Assembly: GCA_964397365.1 (NCBI GenBank)
Contig: CAYNIU010000029.1
Span: 1 to 22,739 of the forward strand
Length of the DNA stretch: 22,739 bases
Reading direction: 5' to 3'
Source of the DNA: Methylomarinum sp964397365
GTDB lineage: Bacteria; Pseudomonadota; Gammaproteobacteria; Methylococcales; Methylomonadaceae
Shown here: in pieces, positions 1 to 7,126 of the stretch
How the letters are laid out: each line of letters begins with the position of its first letter
Numbering within the stretch: the first letter of the stretch is position 1
The notes under the pieces: generated by a model
Databases searched by the model: none
Told to the model about the DNA's origin: nothing
Seen by the model: only the letters and a program-made list of their open reading frames with translations
Program-made: the position numbers and the translations under genes

Positions 1-562
1 TGTTTCTACCAAAAGCATCCTTACCGGTCAGCGAGACAATAAAATTTAAACTTTTATTGAGAATACGTGGAAACGGATGTGCTGAATCCAAACCGATTGG
101 TGTCAGAATCGGCAACAACTCTTCGTTAAAATATTGTTCCAGCCAACCTTTTTGTACATCCGTCCAGTCGTTCCGACGAACAAAATGAATATTCTCCTGC
201 TGCAATTGTGGAATCAAGATGTCATTCAGCACTCGGTACTGTTCATCAACCAATTCATGTGCCTGGAGTGCAATTTTTTCCAATTGCTCATGTGGCGTTA
301 ACCCATCCGGTCCAAGCGCTCCTGGTTCCATTTCCGCCATTTGTATAACACTGGCTACACGAACCTCATAAAATTCATCTAAATTGGAACAGGAAATACA
401 CAGGTAATTCAGACGTTCAAGTAACGGTATTCTGTCATTTTTTGCCTGTGCCAGAACCCGGTTATTAAATTCCAACAGACTTAATTCCCTGTTAATATAA
501 TATTCAGGGTTTGTCAATTCTATTTCTTCAGTAAATCCTTGTTTTTCTTTGTCTGTTGTCAT
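1..562 (-). CDS. ppk1: Polyphosphate kinase 1, N-terminal part (truncated by window edge)
   Basis: Cytoplasmic or membrane-associated enzyme that polymerises ATP gamma-phosphates into polyphosphate. The minus strand reads 187 codons from an ATG at 562 and runs off the window. It begins MTTDKEKQGF and includes the family's N-terminal landmarks: INRELSLLEFNNRVL (about residues 27-41), LNYLCISCSNLDEFYEVRVA (about 53-72) and a LTPIGLDSAHPFPRI stretch (about 151-165). These belong to the N and head domains of PPK1. The catalytic histidines lie in the missing C-terminal part. Another ATG upstream (573-575) is out of frame, so 562 is the likely start, although no clear Shine-Dalgarno precedes it. 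The next gene on the same strand, the coiled-coil protein, is 314 nt upstream, so co-transcription is uncertain. Confidence 0.93.
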   Translation of the reverse strand, partial: MTTDKEKQGFTEEIELTNPEYYINRELSLLEFNNRVLAQAKNDRIPLLERLNYLCISCSNLDEFYEVRVASVIQMAEMEPGALGPDGLTPHEQLEKIALQAHELVDEQYRVLNDILIPQLQQENIHFVRRNDWTDVQKGWLEQYFNEELLPILTPIGLDSAHPFPRILNKSLNFIVSLTGKDAFGRN

Positions 563-876
563 TTTTTTTAAACATGTCTGTAAATTTTCAGCCCCACTGA
601 TAAATCAGCATTTTCCCTGAAAATTGCGTGAACTATTGCTAAATATTATTAGACTGAAAAGTGGGTAAAAATCTGGAAGCGGTCTGAATACATCCCCTTT
701 TTGTATCATGTATTGTAACTATTATGCGGCTGTAAGTGCGAATTCATTCGCACTGTGCGGATAAATTAGCACCTACACCACCGCCAAAATTTCTTTAATT
801 TAATGGCACTCCCGCATGGAAACGCATAATGACCAATACCTGAAGCCGTGACTTCACTACGGCACTGATTATAGTG
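563..876. other. Intergenic region between ppk1 and coiled-coil gene
   Basis: No convincing coding sequence on either strand. It holds copy 1 of the 30-bp palindromic repeat (annotated separately). Near 848-878, just past the stop of the coiled-coil gene, lie two short inverted repeats: GCCGT/ACGGC and GCACT/AGTGC. Neither has a clear U tract in the direction of the upstream gene, so they are not called a terminator. Confidence 0.6.
731..777. repeat. Palindromic interspersed repeat, copy 1
   Basis: Contains the perfect inverted repeat GTGCGAAT-TC-ATTCGCAC (736-753). Positions 737-766 are identical over 30 bases to 14638-14667. An outer imperfect arm pair extends the structure: TGTAAGTGC (731-739) against GCACCTACA (769-777), 8 of 9 complementary. 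The nested arms and intergenic position resemble REP or MITE-like repeats. No flanking target duplication was recognised. Confidence 0.7.
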
Positions 877-1761
877 CTAACCTTTGGATTTCATTTTATG
901 GAAAAGGCCTTTGATTTTTTCCTGAAACCAATCCGGCTTCTCAAACATATTATCTTTTTCTTCATTTGGTTCATTGCTTGTGATTGTCGGTGTCGGTGTC
1001 GCCGCCGGTGCAGATGAATTCAGAGCTTGTTGCAGTTTTTCACTTAATTCCGTAATTTGCTGGTACTGTTGTTGAATTGTCAGTTCAAATTCCGTTATTT
1101 TCTGCCGCAAAGAGTCATCAGAAGTATCGGTCGCAGACTCATCATGCCGCTGTACTCCGTTTTCAAGTTGTACACTCTTTTCAGCCAGCTCTTTTCTGAG
1201 TTGTTGTATTTGTTGCTCTGTCGAATTGTTTTTATTGATCAAGTCACTAATTTCGACTTCCATTTCTTCAATTTTTTTGTCATTCAGCGTATAAACTTCC
1301 ATCTGTTCCTTCTGAACTTCCAGCTCACTCTCTAATGAAACAATTGATTTTTCTTTTTCATCCAGCATGGATTGAGCGGTATCAATTTGTGATTGTTTTA
1401 ACTCAATGTCTGCTGACTGTTGCTTATATTTTTTTTCCAGTTCTGAATACAGTGATTCTGATTTTTGTTTTTGTTCTGAAAGATGATTTATTGTTTGTTT
1501 AAAATCAGTTAACTGCTTTTGATCTTGTGTTTGTTGATCAATTAGATTCTGACACTTTTCATCCATCCTTTTTTGAGCCTCGTCCCTGTCTGCTAATTGT
1601 TGTTTTAAATCAGCAATCACCCCTTTCTTCAAAAAGACCACCAGTAAACCGCCCAAAAAAAATGCTGCCATAAACAGCACAACGCTATACCGTGTATTAT
1701 CAATAGCCGCTTGTTGCCAATCAGCCAAATAAAATGTAAATAACTCAATATATGTGTCCAC
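877..1761 (-). CDS. Membrane-anchored coiled-coil protein, function unknown
   Basis: A 294-residue protein not assigned to a named family. Residues about 24-46 (RYSVVLFMAAFFLGGLLVVF) form one hydrophobic segment. It is followed by roughly 200 residues very rich in Q, E, K and D with heptad-like spacing of L and I (about 50-245), read as a long coiled coil. A short proline/threonine linker (about 250-265) leads to a basic, aromatic tail (DWFQEKIKGLFHKMKSKG). The layout suggests an inner-membrane anchor holding a rod. The start is GTG at 1759-1761, supported by GAGGG about 7 nt upstream; no ATG lies nearby in frame. Its neighbour ppk1 is on the same strand, but no functional link can be shown. 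Superficially similar layouts occur in LapA/YciM-type and SMC-like proteins, but no diagnostic motif is visible. Confidence 0.8.
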   Translation of the reverse strand: MDTYIELFTFYLADWQQAAIDNTRYSVVLFMAAFFLGGLLVVFLKKGVIADLKQQLADRDEAQKRMDEKCQNLIDQQTQDQKQLTDFKQTINHLSEQKQKSESLYSELEKKYKQQSADIELKQSQIDTAQSMLDEKEKSIVSLESELEVQKEQMEVYTLNDKKIEEMEVEISDLINKNNSTEQQIQQLRKELAEKSVQLENGVQRHDESATDTSDDSLRQKITEFELTIQQQYQQITELSEKLQQALNSSAPAATPTPTITSNEPNEEKDNMFEKPDWFQEKIKGLFHKMKSKG

Positions 1762-2059
1762 AGGATACCCTCAAAAATTATTATTATTTTTTACCCGAAT
1801 TTGCGAATCTAGCAGATTTTGAGTGATTTATAAAATTTAAGGCACAAAAACCACACGCATTACTCTTTCAATAGTTTTATTCTCCTTTTGTAACTGTTCA
1901 GCATGTATACGGATGTAATATCAGTCACTTATTCAAGAATACCCCGTGAATACCTCCATGCAGGCTTGACTGTGACATTCATGCCACAGACACTTCTTCC
2001 ACAACCAACTGATTTAAAAACTTATTTTCCATTCAAATACGCCGAGTAACCACCTCCTT
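1762..2059. other. Intergenic region, no gene seen
   Basis: Gap of 298 nt between two minus-strand genes, with no supported ORF. It holds a possible stem-loop at 1970-1989. On the minus strand the part next to the coiled-coil gene is AT-rich and may carry its promoter, but no clear -35/-10 pair stands out. Confidence 0.5.
1970..1989 (-). other. Possible RNA stem-loop downstream of PLP enzyme gene
   Basis: On the minus strand CTGTGGC pairs with GTCACAG around a 6-nt loop (ATGAAT), 7 bp with one G-U pair. No U run follows, so this could be an mRNA 3' end structure or chance rather than a classic terminator. Confidence 0.25.
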
Positions 2060-2992
2060 TTAAAAGATCTGTCGCCTGCCCTGTAGACCGCCGGTATGTA
2101 ATGCCACAATCTTCTGGCCACTCTCAAAATATCCCTGTCTAATCAGATCAAATAGAGCAAACAACATTTTGCCACTATATACCGGTTCCAGAATAATATT
2201 GTGTCGCTTTTCAAAATGGCTGATAAATGCCCTGAGTTGTGGCGTTGATTTGCCAAAGCCGCCAAAATGATAATCCAGATTAATCTGCCAATCCAGCCGC
2301 TCTGAGGCGTCGGATTCGCTCGATTCCCACTTGCCAGATAACAGGTTTCTGACATCATCATATAAAAAACCGGCGCCTTTTAACGCGGCTATTCCCAGAA
2401 TCCGGGTTGAATCAGACGCTGCGGCAATCAATCCGGCCAAAGTCGCGCCCGTACCACAAGGTACGCACAGAACATCATAAGCAATCCTTATTTCATCCAC
2501 CATTTCCCCAACCCCCTGTAACGCAAGAGCCGTGGCTCCGCCTTCCGGCAACCAGTATTCATCCCCTTTTAACCCTGGCAAGCTATCATGCTCTTTATAG
2601 TTTCTTAAATCGCGATAATCGCTTCGGGATATAAACCTCAGTTCCATTCCCCAATCCTGAATATCTCTCAAAGTCGGACTGAATTTTTTCGGCCTTTCTC
2701 CGCGAATAAAAGCGGCTGTTTCCAATCTTAACCGCTTACCGGCATACGCCAGTGCATGTAGATGATTTGAATAGGCTCCGCCCATACTGACAATTTTTAC
2801 AGTATTCAGCTGAAACGCATGATCCAGTATAAATTTTAATTTACGCCATTTATTGCCGGAAATAATGGGATGCAGCAGATCATCACGCTTGACCCATAAT
2901 TCAATTCGCTGTTGTTGCAACAGCGGGTCTACCAATCGAGTTAATGTAGACGCTGAAAATTGTTGTTCCAATGCCAGTAAAGCCGGATACAT
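2060..2992 (-). CDS. PLP-dependent D-cysteine desulfhydrase / ACC deaminase family protein
   Basis: Fold-type II PLP enzyme of 310 residues; family members are usually slightly longer. Family landmarks are SGNKWRK (45-51, K48 the expected PLP lysine), GGAYSNHLHA (71-80), LPEGG (148-152), the phosphate-binding CGTGATLAG (179-187), LEPVYSGKM (268-276) and HTGGLQGRR (299-307). Two positions known to separate ACC deaminase (Glu in VYEGK, Leu in HLGG) from D-cysteine desulfhydrase (Ser/Thr and Thr) read Ser273 and Thr300. This favours a desulfhydrase-like activity releasing pyruvate, ammonia and sulfide from D-cysteine, although the true substrate is not proven. The gene starts 6 nt after folP stops on the same strand, so the two are probably co-transcribed. 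No obvious pathway link to folate is visible. Confidence 0.85.
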   Translation of the reverse strand: MYPALLALEQQFSASTLTRLVDPLLQQQRIELWVKRDDLLHPIISGNKWRKLKFILDHAFQLNTVKIVSMGGAYSNHLHALAYAGKRLRLETAAFIRGERPKKFSPTLRDIQDWGMELRFISRSDYRDLRNYKEHDSLPGLKGDEYWLPEGGATALALQGVGEMVDEIRIAYDVLCVPCGTGATLAGLIAAASDSTRILGIAALKGAGFLYDDVRNLLSGKWESSESDASERLDWQINLDYHFGGFGKSTPQLRAFISHFEKRHNIILEPVYSGKMLFALFDLIRQGYFESGQKIVALHTGGLQGRRQIF

Positions 2993-2998
2993 AAACTG

Positions 2999-3823
2999 TT
3001 ATCCCGCAGCCTTCTTTATTGCCCGAGCCACATCAGCAGCCTGACGGTTTTCTTTGACATCGTGTACCCTGAATATCTGCACTCCGGCCATGACTCCTAA
3101 CGCCGTAGTCACCGCTGTTGCCGTCACCAGTTCTGAAGGCCGAGTAACGTGACAAATGCTTCCCATAAAGCGTTTACGACTGGCGCCTAACAACACTGGA
3201 AACCCGGTTTCCACAAACTGTTGCAGATGTGCCAGCAAATCAATATTGTCCTGCTTGCGTTTACCAAAGCCAATCCCCGGATCAATCACTATGCGATGCC
3301 TGGCAACGCCTGCTGCTAAAGCTGCATCAACTCTTTGCTGTAATGCCAGTAAAATCTCTGCCACCACATCCTCATAACAGGGATTATCCTGCATGGTTTT
3401 CGGTGTTCCCTGCATGTGCATTAAAATAATGGGCGCCTCTGTCTTCGCTGCCAATTCCAACAGCTTATCATCGCCCTGTCCGGCTGATATATCATTGATA
3501 ATATTGGCGCCAGCTTCCAATGCGGCCGCCGCTACAGCACTTAAAGTGGTATCAATACTGATTAACACATTTGTGGATATTTTTTCGCGTATCGCTCTGA
3601 TAACTGGCGCCACTCTTCTGATCTGCTCTTGTACTGTCACCGGGTCAGAATCCGGCCGGGTTGATTCTCCGCCTATATCAATAATATCAGCACCCTCGTC
3701 CAGCATTATTTGACACTGTTTCAAAGCGGCATCCAATCCAGTATATCGACCGCCATCAGAAAAGCTGTCCGGCGTGATATTCAGAATCCCCATAATCAAA
3801 GGCTTATCAATATTTTTGAACAT
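2999..3823 (-). CDS. folP: Dihydropteroate synthase
   Basis: Cytoplasmic TIM-barrel enzyme condensing 6-hydroxymethyl-dihydropterin pyrophosphate with p-aminobenzoate to dihydropteroate in folate synthesis. The 274-residue product carries the full signature set: ILNITPDSFSDGG (13-25), GESTRP (52-57), ND at 110-111, MHMQGTPKTMQ (135-145), DPGIGFGK (181-188), SRKR (215-218) and RVHDV (252-256). The open frame extends upstream to 3946, but that extension has no family similarity and overlaps the divergent dmrB gene. ATG at 3821-3823 gives the normal FolP N terminus and length, with a weak GGGA upstream. The 66-nt divergent gap to the dmrB operon could hold promoters for both. Linkage to H4MPT genes is unusual, since folP often sits beside glmM or ftsH in gammaproteobacteria. 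Confidence 0.95.
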   Translation of the reverse strand: MFKNIDKPLIMGILNITPDSFSDGGRYTGLDAALKQCQIMLDEGADIIDIGGESTRPDSDPVTVQEQIRRVAPVIRAIREKISTNVLISIDTTLSAVAAAALEAGANIINDISAGQGDDKLLELAAKTEAPIILMHMQGTPKTMQDNPCYEDVVAEILLALQQRVDAALAAGVARHRIVIDPGIGFGKRKQDNIDLLAHLQQFVETGFPVLLGASRKRFMGSICHVTRPSELVTATAVTTALGVMAGVQIFRVHDVKENRQAADVARAIKKAAG

Positions 3824-3866
3824 AAACAAAAATTCCCGAGTTATCAAATCAATGAGTCTGTTCGGG

Positions 3867-3872
3867 TATAAT
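3867..3872 (+). promoter_or_regulatory. Candidate -10 box for the dmrB operon
   Basis: A perfect TATAAT lies between the divergent folP and dmrB starts, preceded by GGG. The best -35 at 17-bp spacing (3844-3849, TCAAAT) is poor. Transcription from here would begin near 3879, leaving only about 10 nt before the ATG at 3890, where no Shine-Dalgarno is seen. Confidence 0.35.
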
Positions 3873-3889
3873 GACCGACACTTTAAAAA

Positions 3890-4441
3890 ATGCCAAACAC
3901 CATGAAGCAACCGCGACTCGCCTGGGCCATTACCGGCTCTGGCCATTATATAGAAGAATGCCTTGAATTCCTGCTGACACTGGATAATGTAGACCTCTAT
4001 CTGAGTCAGGCTGGTGAAGAAGTTTTGAAAATGTACGGTATAAACATCAAGGACATCAGAGAGAAACTGCCGGTCTATCGTGACAAAGCCGCATCAGCGC
4101 CACCGGTCGGCCTTTTTTACAAAGGTTACTACCATACCTTTGTGATGGCTCCGACCACTTCCAATAGCATTGCTAAATGTGTATTGGGAATTGCCGATTC
4201 GCTAGTCACTAATTTATATTCACAAGCTGGAAAATGTCGTGTCCCCAGTATTGTCTACCCTTGTGACATCGCGCCCGAAATGGAAACAACAGCTCCGGGC
4301 AAAAAAAAAGTGATGGTCTATCCGCGCAAAATTGATCTTGAGGGAACCGCAAAAATCCGTACCTTTGAATACACCGAAGTAGTGGAAAGCGTCGAAGAAC
4401 TGATTACCGCCGTCAACTGCAGACTGGCCAAGTTAACATGA
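3890..4441 (+). CDS. dmrB: DmrB/archaeoflavoprotein-type flavoprotein, probable dihydromethanopterin reductase
   Basis: A 183-residue protein of the flavoprotein (HFCD-like) fold. An N-terminal AWAITGSGHYIEE segment (11-23) and APTTSNSIAKCVLGIADSLVTN (87-108) match the FMN-binding archaeoflavoprotein/DmrB family. In beta-proteobacterial methylotroph relatives, DmrB reduces dihydromethanopterin to H4MPT, the last step of that cofactor's synthesis, and is a cage-like FMN multimer. The context fits: the next genes are a DHPS-like protein, DUF447 and mfnB. ATG at 3890 gives MPNTMKQ; an in-frame ATG at 3902 is an alternative, and neither has a Shine-Dalgarno. The stop overlaps the next start (ATGA, 4438-4441). 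A run of nine A encodes KKK (4301-4309) within GKKKV. It could instead be an uncharacterised AfpA-like electron carrier. Confidence 0.8.
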   Translation: MPNTMKQPRLAWAITGSGHYIEECLEFLLTLDNVDLYLSQAGEEVLKMYGINIKDIREKLPVYRDKAASAPPVGLFYKGYYHTFVMAPTTSNSIAKCVLGIADSLVTNLYSQAGKCRVPSIVYPCDIAPEMETTAPGKKKVMVYPRKIDLEGTAKIRTFEYTEVVESVEELITAVNCRLAKLT

Positions 4442-5826
4442 GTGAACATATCCTTTTTTTAACCGGCAAACTGGCAGAAAAGCAAGTCCATCAAGTGCTG
4501 GAAAAAATGCAGCCGGAGTTTGATTTTACCGTACATCAATTAGGACTGAAAGTCGCTGCATTGATGACCGCTGATATGATAGGCCGCCGACTTAAAGACA
4601 CTTTCGGTGCTGACCGAATTATTGTTCCCGGTCGCTGTCGCGGCGATCTGGAGAGCCTGTCTCAACAACTGGGAATCCCAGTAGAAAGAGGTCCTGAAGA
4701 AATCAAAGACCTGCCGTTATTTTTTGGTAAAGCGGCGCATAAAATAGACTTAAATCAATATCAAGTGAAGATTTTTGCCGAAATCACCGATGCTCCTAAT
4801 ATCAGTGTCGATGCCGTCATTGAACGCGCTCGTTATTACCAAAAAAACGGCGCAGATGTCATTGATATCGGCTGTTTGCCCGGTACTGCATTTCCGCATC
4901 TGGAAGCCTGTATACAAACACTAAAACAGGAAGGTTTTACTGTCAGCATTGATTCTTTGGAAGATGATGATTTGTTACGCGGCGGTCAAGCCGGCGCCGA
5001 TTACATGCTCAGTCTGACCAGCAAAAGCATCTGGATTGCTGAAAGGGTTGAAAGCACACCAATTTTAATCCCCGAACACCACGGTGATTTAAAGTCACTG
5101 GATCACGCTATCGAAGTCATGCAAAATAAAAACCGGGCTTTTATTGTCGATCCGATTCTGGATCCGATCCACTTTGGCTTTACTGAGTCCATCGTCCGTA
5201 ATTATCAGTTCCGACAACAATATCCGGATATAGAAATGATGCTGGGAATCGGCAATATTACCGAACTGACCCATGCCGATACTTCCGGCATGAATGCCCT
5301 GCTGCTGGGCATCTGCTCGGAACTGGATATTAATCACATTCTTGCCACCGAAGTCAGTCAACATGCCTGCCGGGCAATCAAAGAAGCCGACCGCGCCAGA
5401 CGTATTATGTTTACCGCCAAAGAGAATAACTCTCTACCCAAACATATTGACCCGGGTCTGATGACTGTGCATGATACAACGCCTTTTCCTTATCAGTATG
5501 AGGAAATCCGGGAACTGGCCGCGCAAATTAAAGATCCCAGTTATCGCATACAAACCAGTACAGAAGGTATCCATATTTTTAATCGTGACGGTTTGCATAG
5601 TGCTACCGACCCTTTTGATTTATACCCCAAGCTGGACGTGGAAAACGATGGTGGACATGCGTTCTATCTGGGCGTTGAACTGGCCAGAGCGGAAATTGCC
5701 TGGCAACTGGGAAAACGTTTCACTCAGGATCAAACGCTGGACTGGGGATGCGCATCGGAACATAATGAACCTGCTGTAGATTTGCATAGTTTTAAACCCG
5801 CTGGAACCACCTTAACAAAAAAATGA
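4438..5826 (+). CDS. DUF6513 plus dihydropteroate synthase-like protein (H4MPT gene cluster)
   Basis: A 462-residue, three-part protein. Residues 1-100 form the DUF6513 region (HILFLTGKLAE, DRIIVPGRCRGD). Residues about 110-325 resemble a dihydropteroate synthase TIM barrel (ADVIDIGCLPGT 139-150, IDSLEDDD 171-178, VDPILDPIHFGF 237-248). Residues about 330-450 match the C-terminal region of archaeal DHPS-related proteins (FNRDGLHSATDPFDLYPKL). The barrel lacks the pABA/pterin signature residues of true DHPS: GESTRP is replaced by GCLPGT and the DPGxGFGK and SRK lysines are missing. Proteins of this type co-occur with H4MPT genes in methylotrophs and methanogens, but the reaction is unknown to me. 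Start and stop both overlap neighbours by ATGA, indicating translational coupling with dmrB and the DUF447 gene. Confidence 0.85.
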   Translation: MSEHILFLTGKLAEKQVHQVLEKMQPEFDFTVHQLGLKVAALMTADMIGRRLKDTFGADRIIVPGRCRGDLESLSQQLGIPVERGPEEIKDLPLFFGKAAHKIDLNQYQVKIFAEITDAPNISVDAVIERARYYQKNGADVIDIGCLPGTAFPHLEACIQTLKQEGFTVSIDSLEDDDLLRGGQAGADYMLSLTSKSIWIAERVESTPILIPEHHGDLKSLDHAIEVMQNKNRAFIVDPILDPIHFGFTESIVRNYQFRQQYPDIEMMLGIGNITELTHADTSGMNALLLGICSELDINHILATEVSQHACRAIKEADRARRIMFTAKENNSLPKHIDPGLMTVHDTTPFPYQYEEIRELAAQIKDPSYRIQTSTEGIHIFNRDGLHSATDPFDLYPKLDVENDGGHAFYLGVELARAEIAWQLGKRFTQDQTLDWGCASEHNEPAVDLHSFKPAGTTLTKK

Positions 5827-6389
5827 TACAAGAAACCATAGTGACGACTGTCAACAGCCAAGGTATAGCACATATTGCGCCGATGGGCATACATGTCCAC
5901 GATGACAAATTTGTCATAATGCCGTTCCGTCCCTGCAATACCCTGAACAATATTCTGGAAACCAACACCGCCATTATCAATTACTGCGATGATGTGCGCA
6001 TTTTTGCCGGTTGTATCACCGGTCGCCGCGACTGGCCGCTAAAAAAAGCCGAAAAAATTAACGGTCAATACCTTGAAGCGGCATTAGCCCATTGCGAGCT
6101 GGAAATAGTGCGTATAGAAGATGACGATGTCCGTCCGATGATTTTTTGTAAAGCGCTGCACACAGTCAATCACAAACCTTTTACCGGCTTTAACCGGGCG
6201 CAGTTTGCAGTCATCGAAGCCGCTATTCTCACCAGTCGGCTACACAGGTTACCGTGGGAAAAAGTGGAAGAGGAACTCAAATATTTACATATCGGGCTGG
6301 ATAAAACCGCAGGTGAAAAGGAAATGGAAGCGTGGCGCTGGCTGATGGCTGTCATTGAAGATTTTAAACACGAGGTAATACAGGCATGA
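5823..6389 (+). CDS. DUF447 family protein of the H4MPT gene cluster
   Basis: A 188-residue protein matching the DUF447 family, found in methanogens and in H4MPT-using bacteria. The N-terminal half (IVTTVNSQGIAHIAPMGIHV, then KFVIMPFRPCNTLNNILE) resembles a split-barrel flavin-binding domain. The C-terminal half (GFNRAQFAVIEAAILTSRLHRLP) is helical. No catalytic residue is assignable, and a flavin- or pterin-binding role is inference from the fold. There is no signal peptide, so it is cytoplasmic. The ATG overlaps the stop of the DHPS-like gene (ATGA at 5823-5826), and its own stop overlaps mfnB (6386-6389), so it is central to one transcription unit. Genetic work in Methylobacterium extorquens placed genes of this group in cofactor synthesis, but the step for this one is not known to me. 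Confidence 0.83.
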   Translation: MIQETIVTTVNSQGIAHIAPMGIHVHDDKFVIMPFRPCNTLNNILETNTAIINYCDDVRIFAGCITGRRDWPLKKAEKINGQYLEAALAHCELEIVRIEDDDVRPMIFCKALHTVNHKPFTGFNRAQFAVIEAAILTSRLHRLPWEKVEEELKYLHIGLDKTAGEKEMEAWRWLMAVIEDFKHEVIQA

Positions 6390-7126
6390 CCGGAATGCTG
6401 GCCAGTATTAACAGTCTGGAGGAAGCGTTGTTAATAAAAGACTTGAAGGTTAATATTATTGACTTGAAGCAACCTGCCGAGGGCGCTCTGGGTGCTCTGG
6501 ATATTGACACCGTCCAAAACATTGTAAAAATGATCGACACTCAAAAACCTGTCAGTGCCACGGTAGGCGACCTGCCTATGCAACCGGAAATTATTTTCAA
6601 AGCAGTAGCGGCAATGCTGACAACCGGTGTCGATTTTATAAAAATTGGATTTTTTCCTGGAGGTGACTGGCTAACAACCATTGAAAAATTATCTTCACTA
6701 ACCAATAAACAAGCACTCATTGCCGTATTGTTTGCCGATGCACAACCTGATTTAGCCATTATCCCCAAATTGCAGCAGGCAGGCTTTAAAGGCGTTATGC
6801 TGGACACTATGGATAAACGCCGGGGTTCGTTAACCGCGCTGATGACCGGAACCGAGTTGGCGCAATTTGTCCAGACTGCCCATCGCCACAAATTATTAAC
6901 CGGTCTTGCCGGTTCATTAAGACAAGCCGACATAGCCGAATTACTGTCATTAGATGCCGATTATCTGGGCTTTAGAGGCGCCTTATGTGAACAACATAAT
7001 CGCATTGCCCGACTGGATAAAGAAAAAACAATGGCCATTATTCAAAGCGTTTCCAGGTCATCTAAGTCTACAGGCCATTCTCTGATAACATCGCCACCGC
7101 CGGGATCGTCCCTCTATGCCCAATAA
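6386..7126 (+). CDS. mfnB: (5-formylfuran-3-yl)methyl phosphate synthase
   Basis: A 246-residue TIM-barrel aldolase-like protein (DUF556 family). In methanogens MfnB condenses two glyceraldehyde-3-phosphate molecules into the furan precursor of methanofuran; bacterial homologues serve methylofuran synthesis. Residues matching the catalytic set of the archaeal enzyme are visible with similar spacing: K28 in DLKQPAEGALGA, K86 in DFIKIGFF, and D140 and K144 in MLDTMDK. GLAGSL (173-178) and GFRGALC (195-201) end the barrel. GAGGT at 6372-6376, nine bases before the ATG, is a good ribosome site, and the start overlaps the DUF447 stop by ATGA. The last 25 or so residues (SSKSTGHSLITSPPPGSSLYAQ) look like an unstructured extension and overlap the following transporter gene by 11 nt. 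Confidence 0.88.
   Translation: MTGMLASINSLEEALLIKDLKVNIIDLKQPAEGALGALDIDTVQNIVKMIDTQKPVSATVGDLPMQPEIIFKAVAAMLTTGVDFIKIGFFPGGDWLTTIEKLSSLTNKQALIAVLFADAQPDLAIIPKLQQAGFKGVMLDTMDKRRGSLTALMTGTELAQFVQTAHRHKLLTGLAGSLRQADIAELLSLDADYLGFRGALCEQHNRIARLDKEKTMAIIQSVSRSSKSTGHSLITSPPPGSSLYAQ

Noticed and set aside
1057..1335. 92-codon plus-strand ORF opposite the coiled-coil gene
   Set aside because: It is antisense to repetitive Gln/Glu-rich codons, which produce long Leu/Phe-rich open frames by chance.
3824..3946. N-terminal extension of folP upstream of 3823
   Set aside because: It has no resemblance to FolP N termini, overlaps the divergent dmrB coding start, and ATG at 3823 gives a normal-length enzyme.
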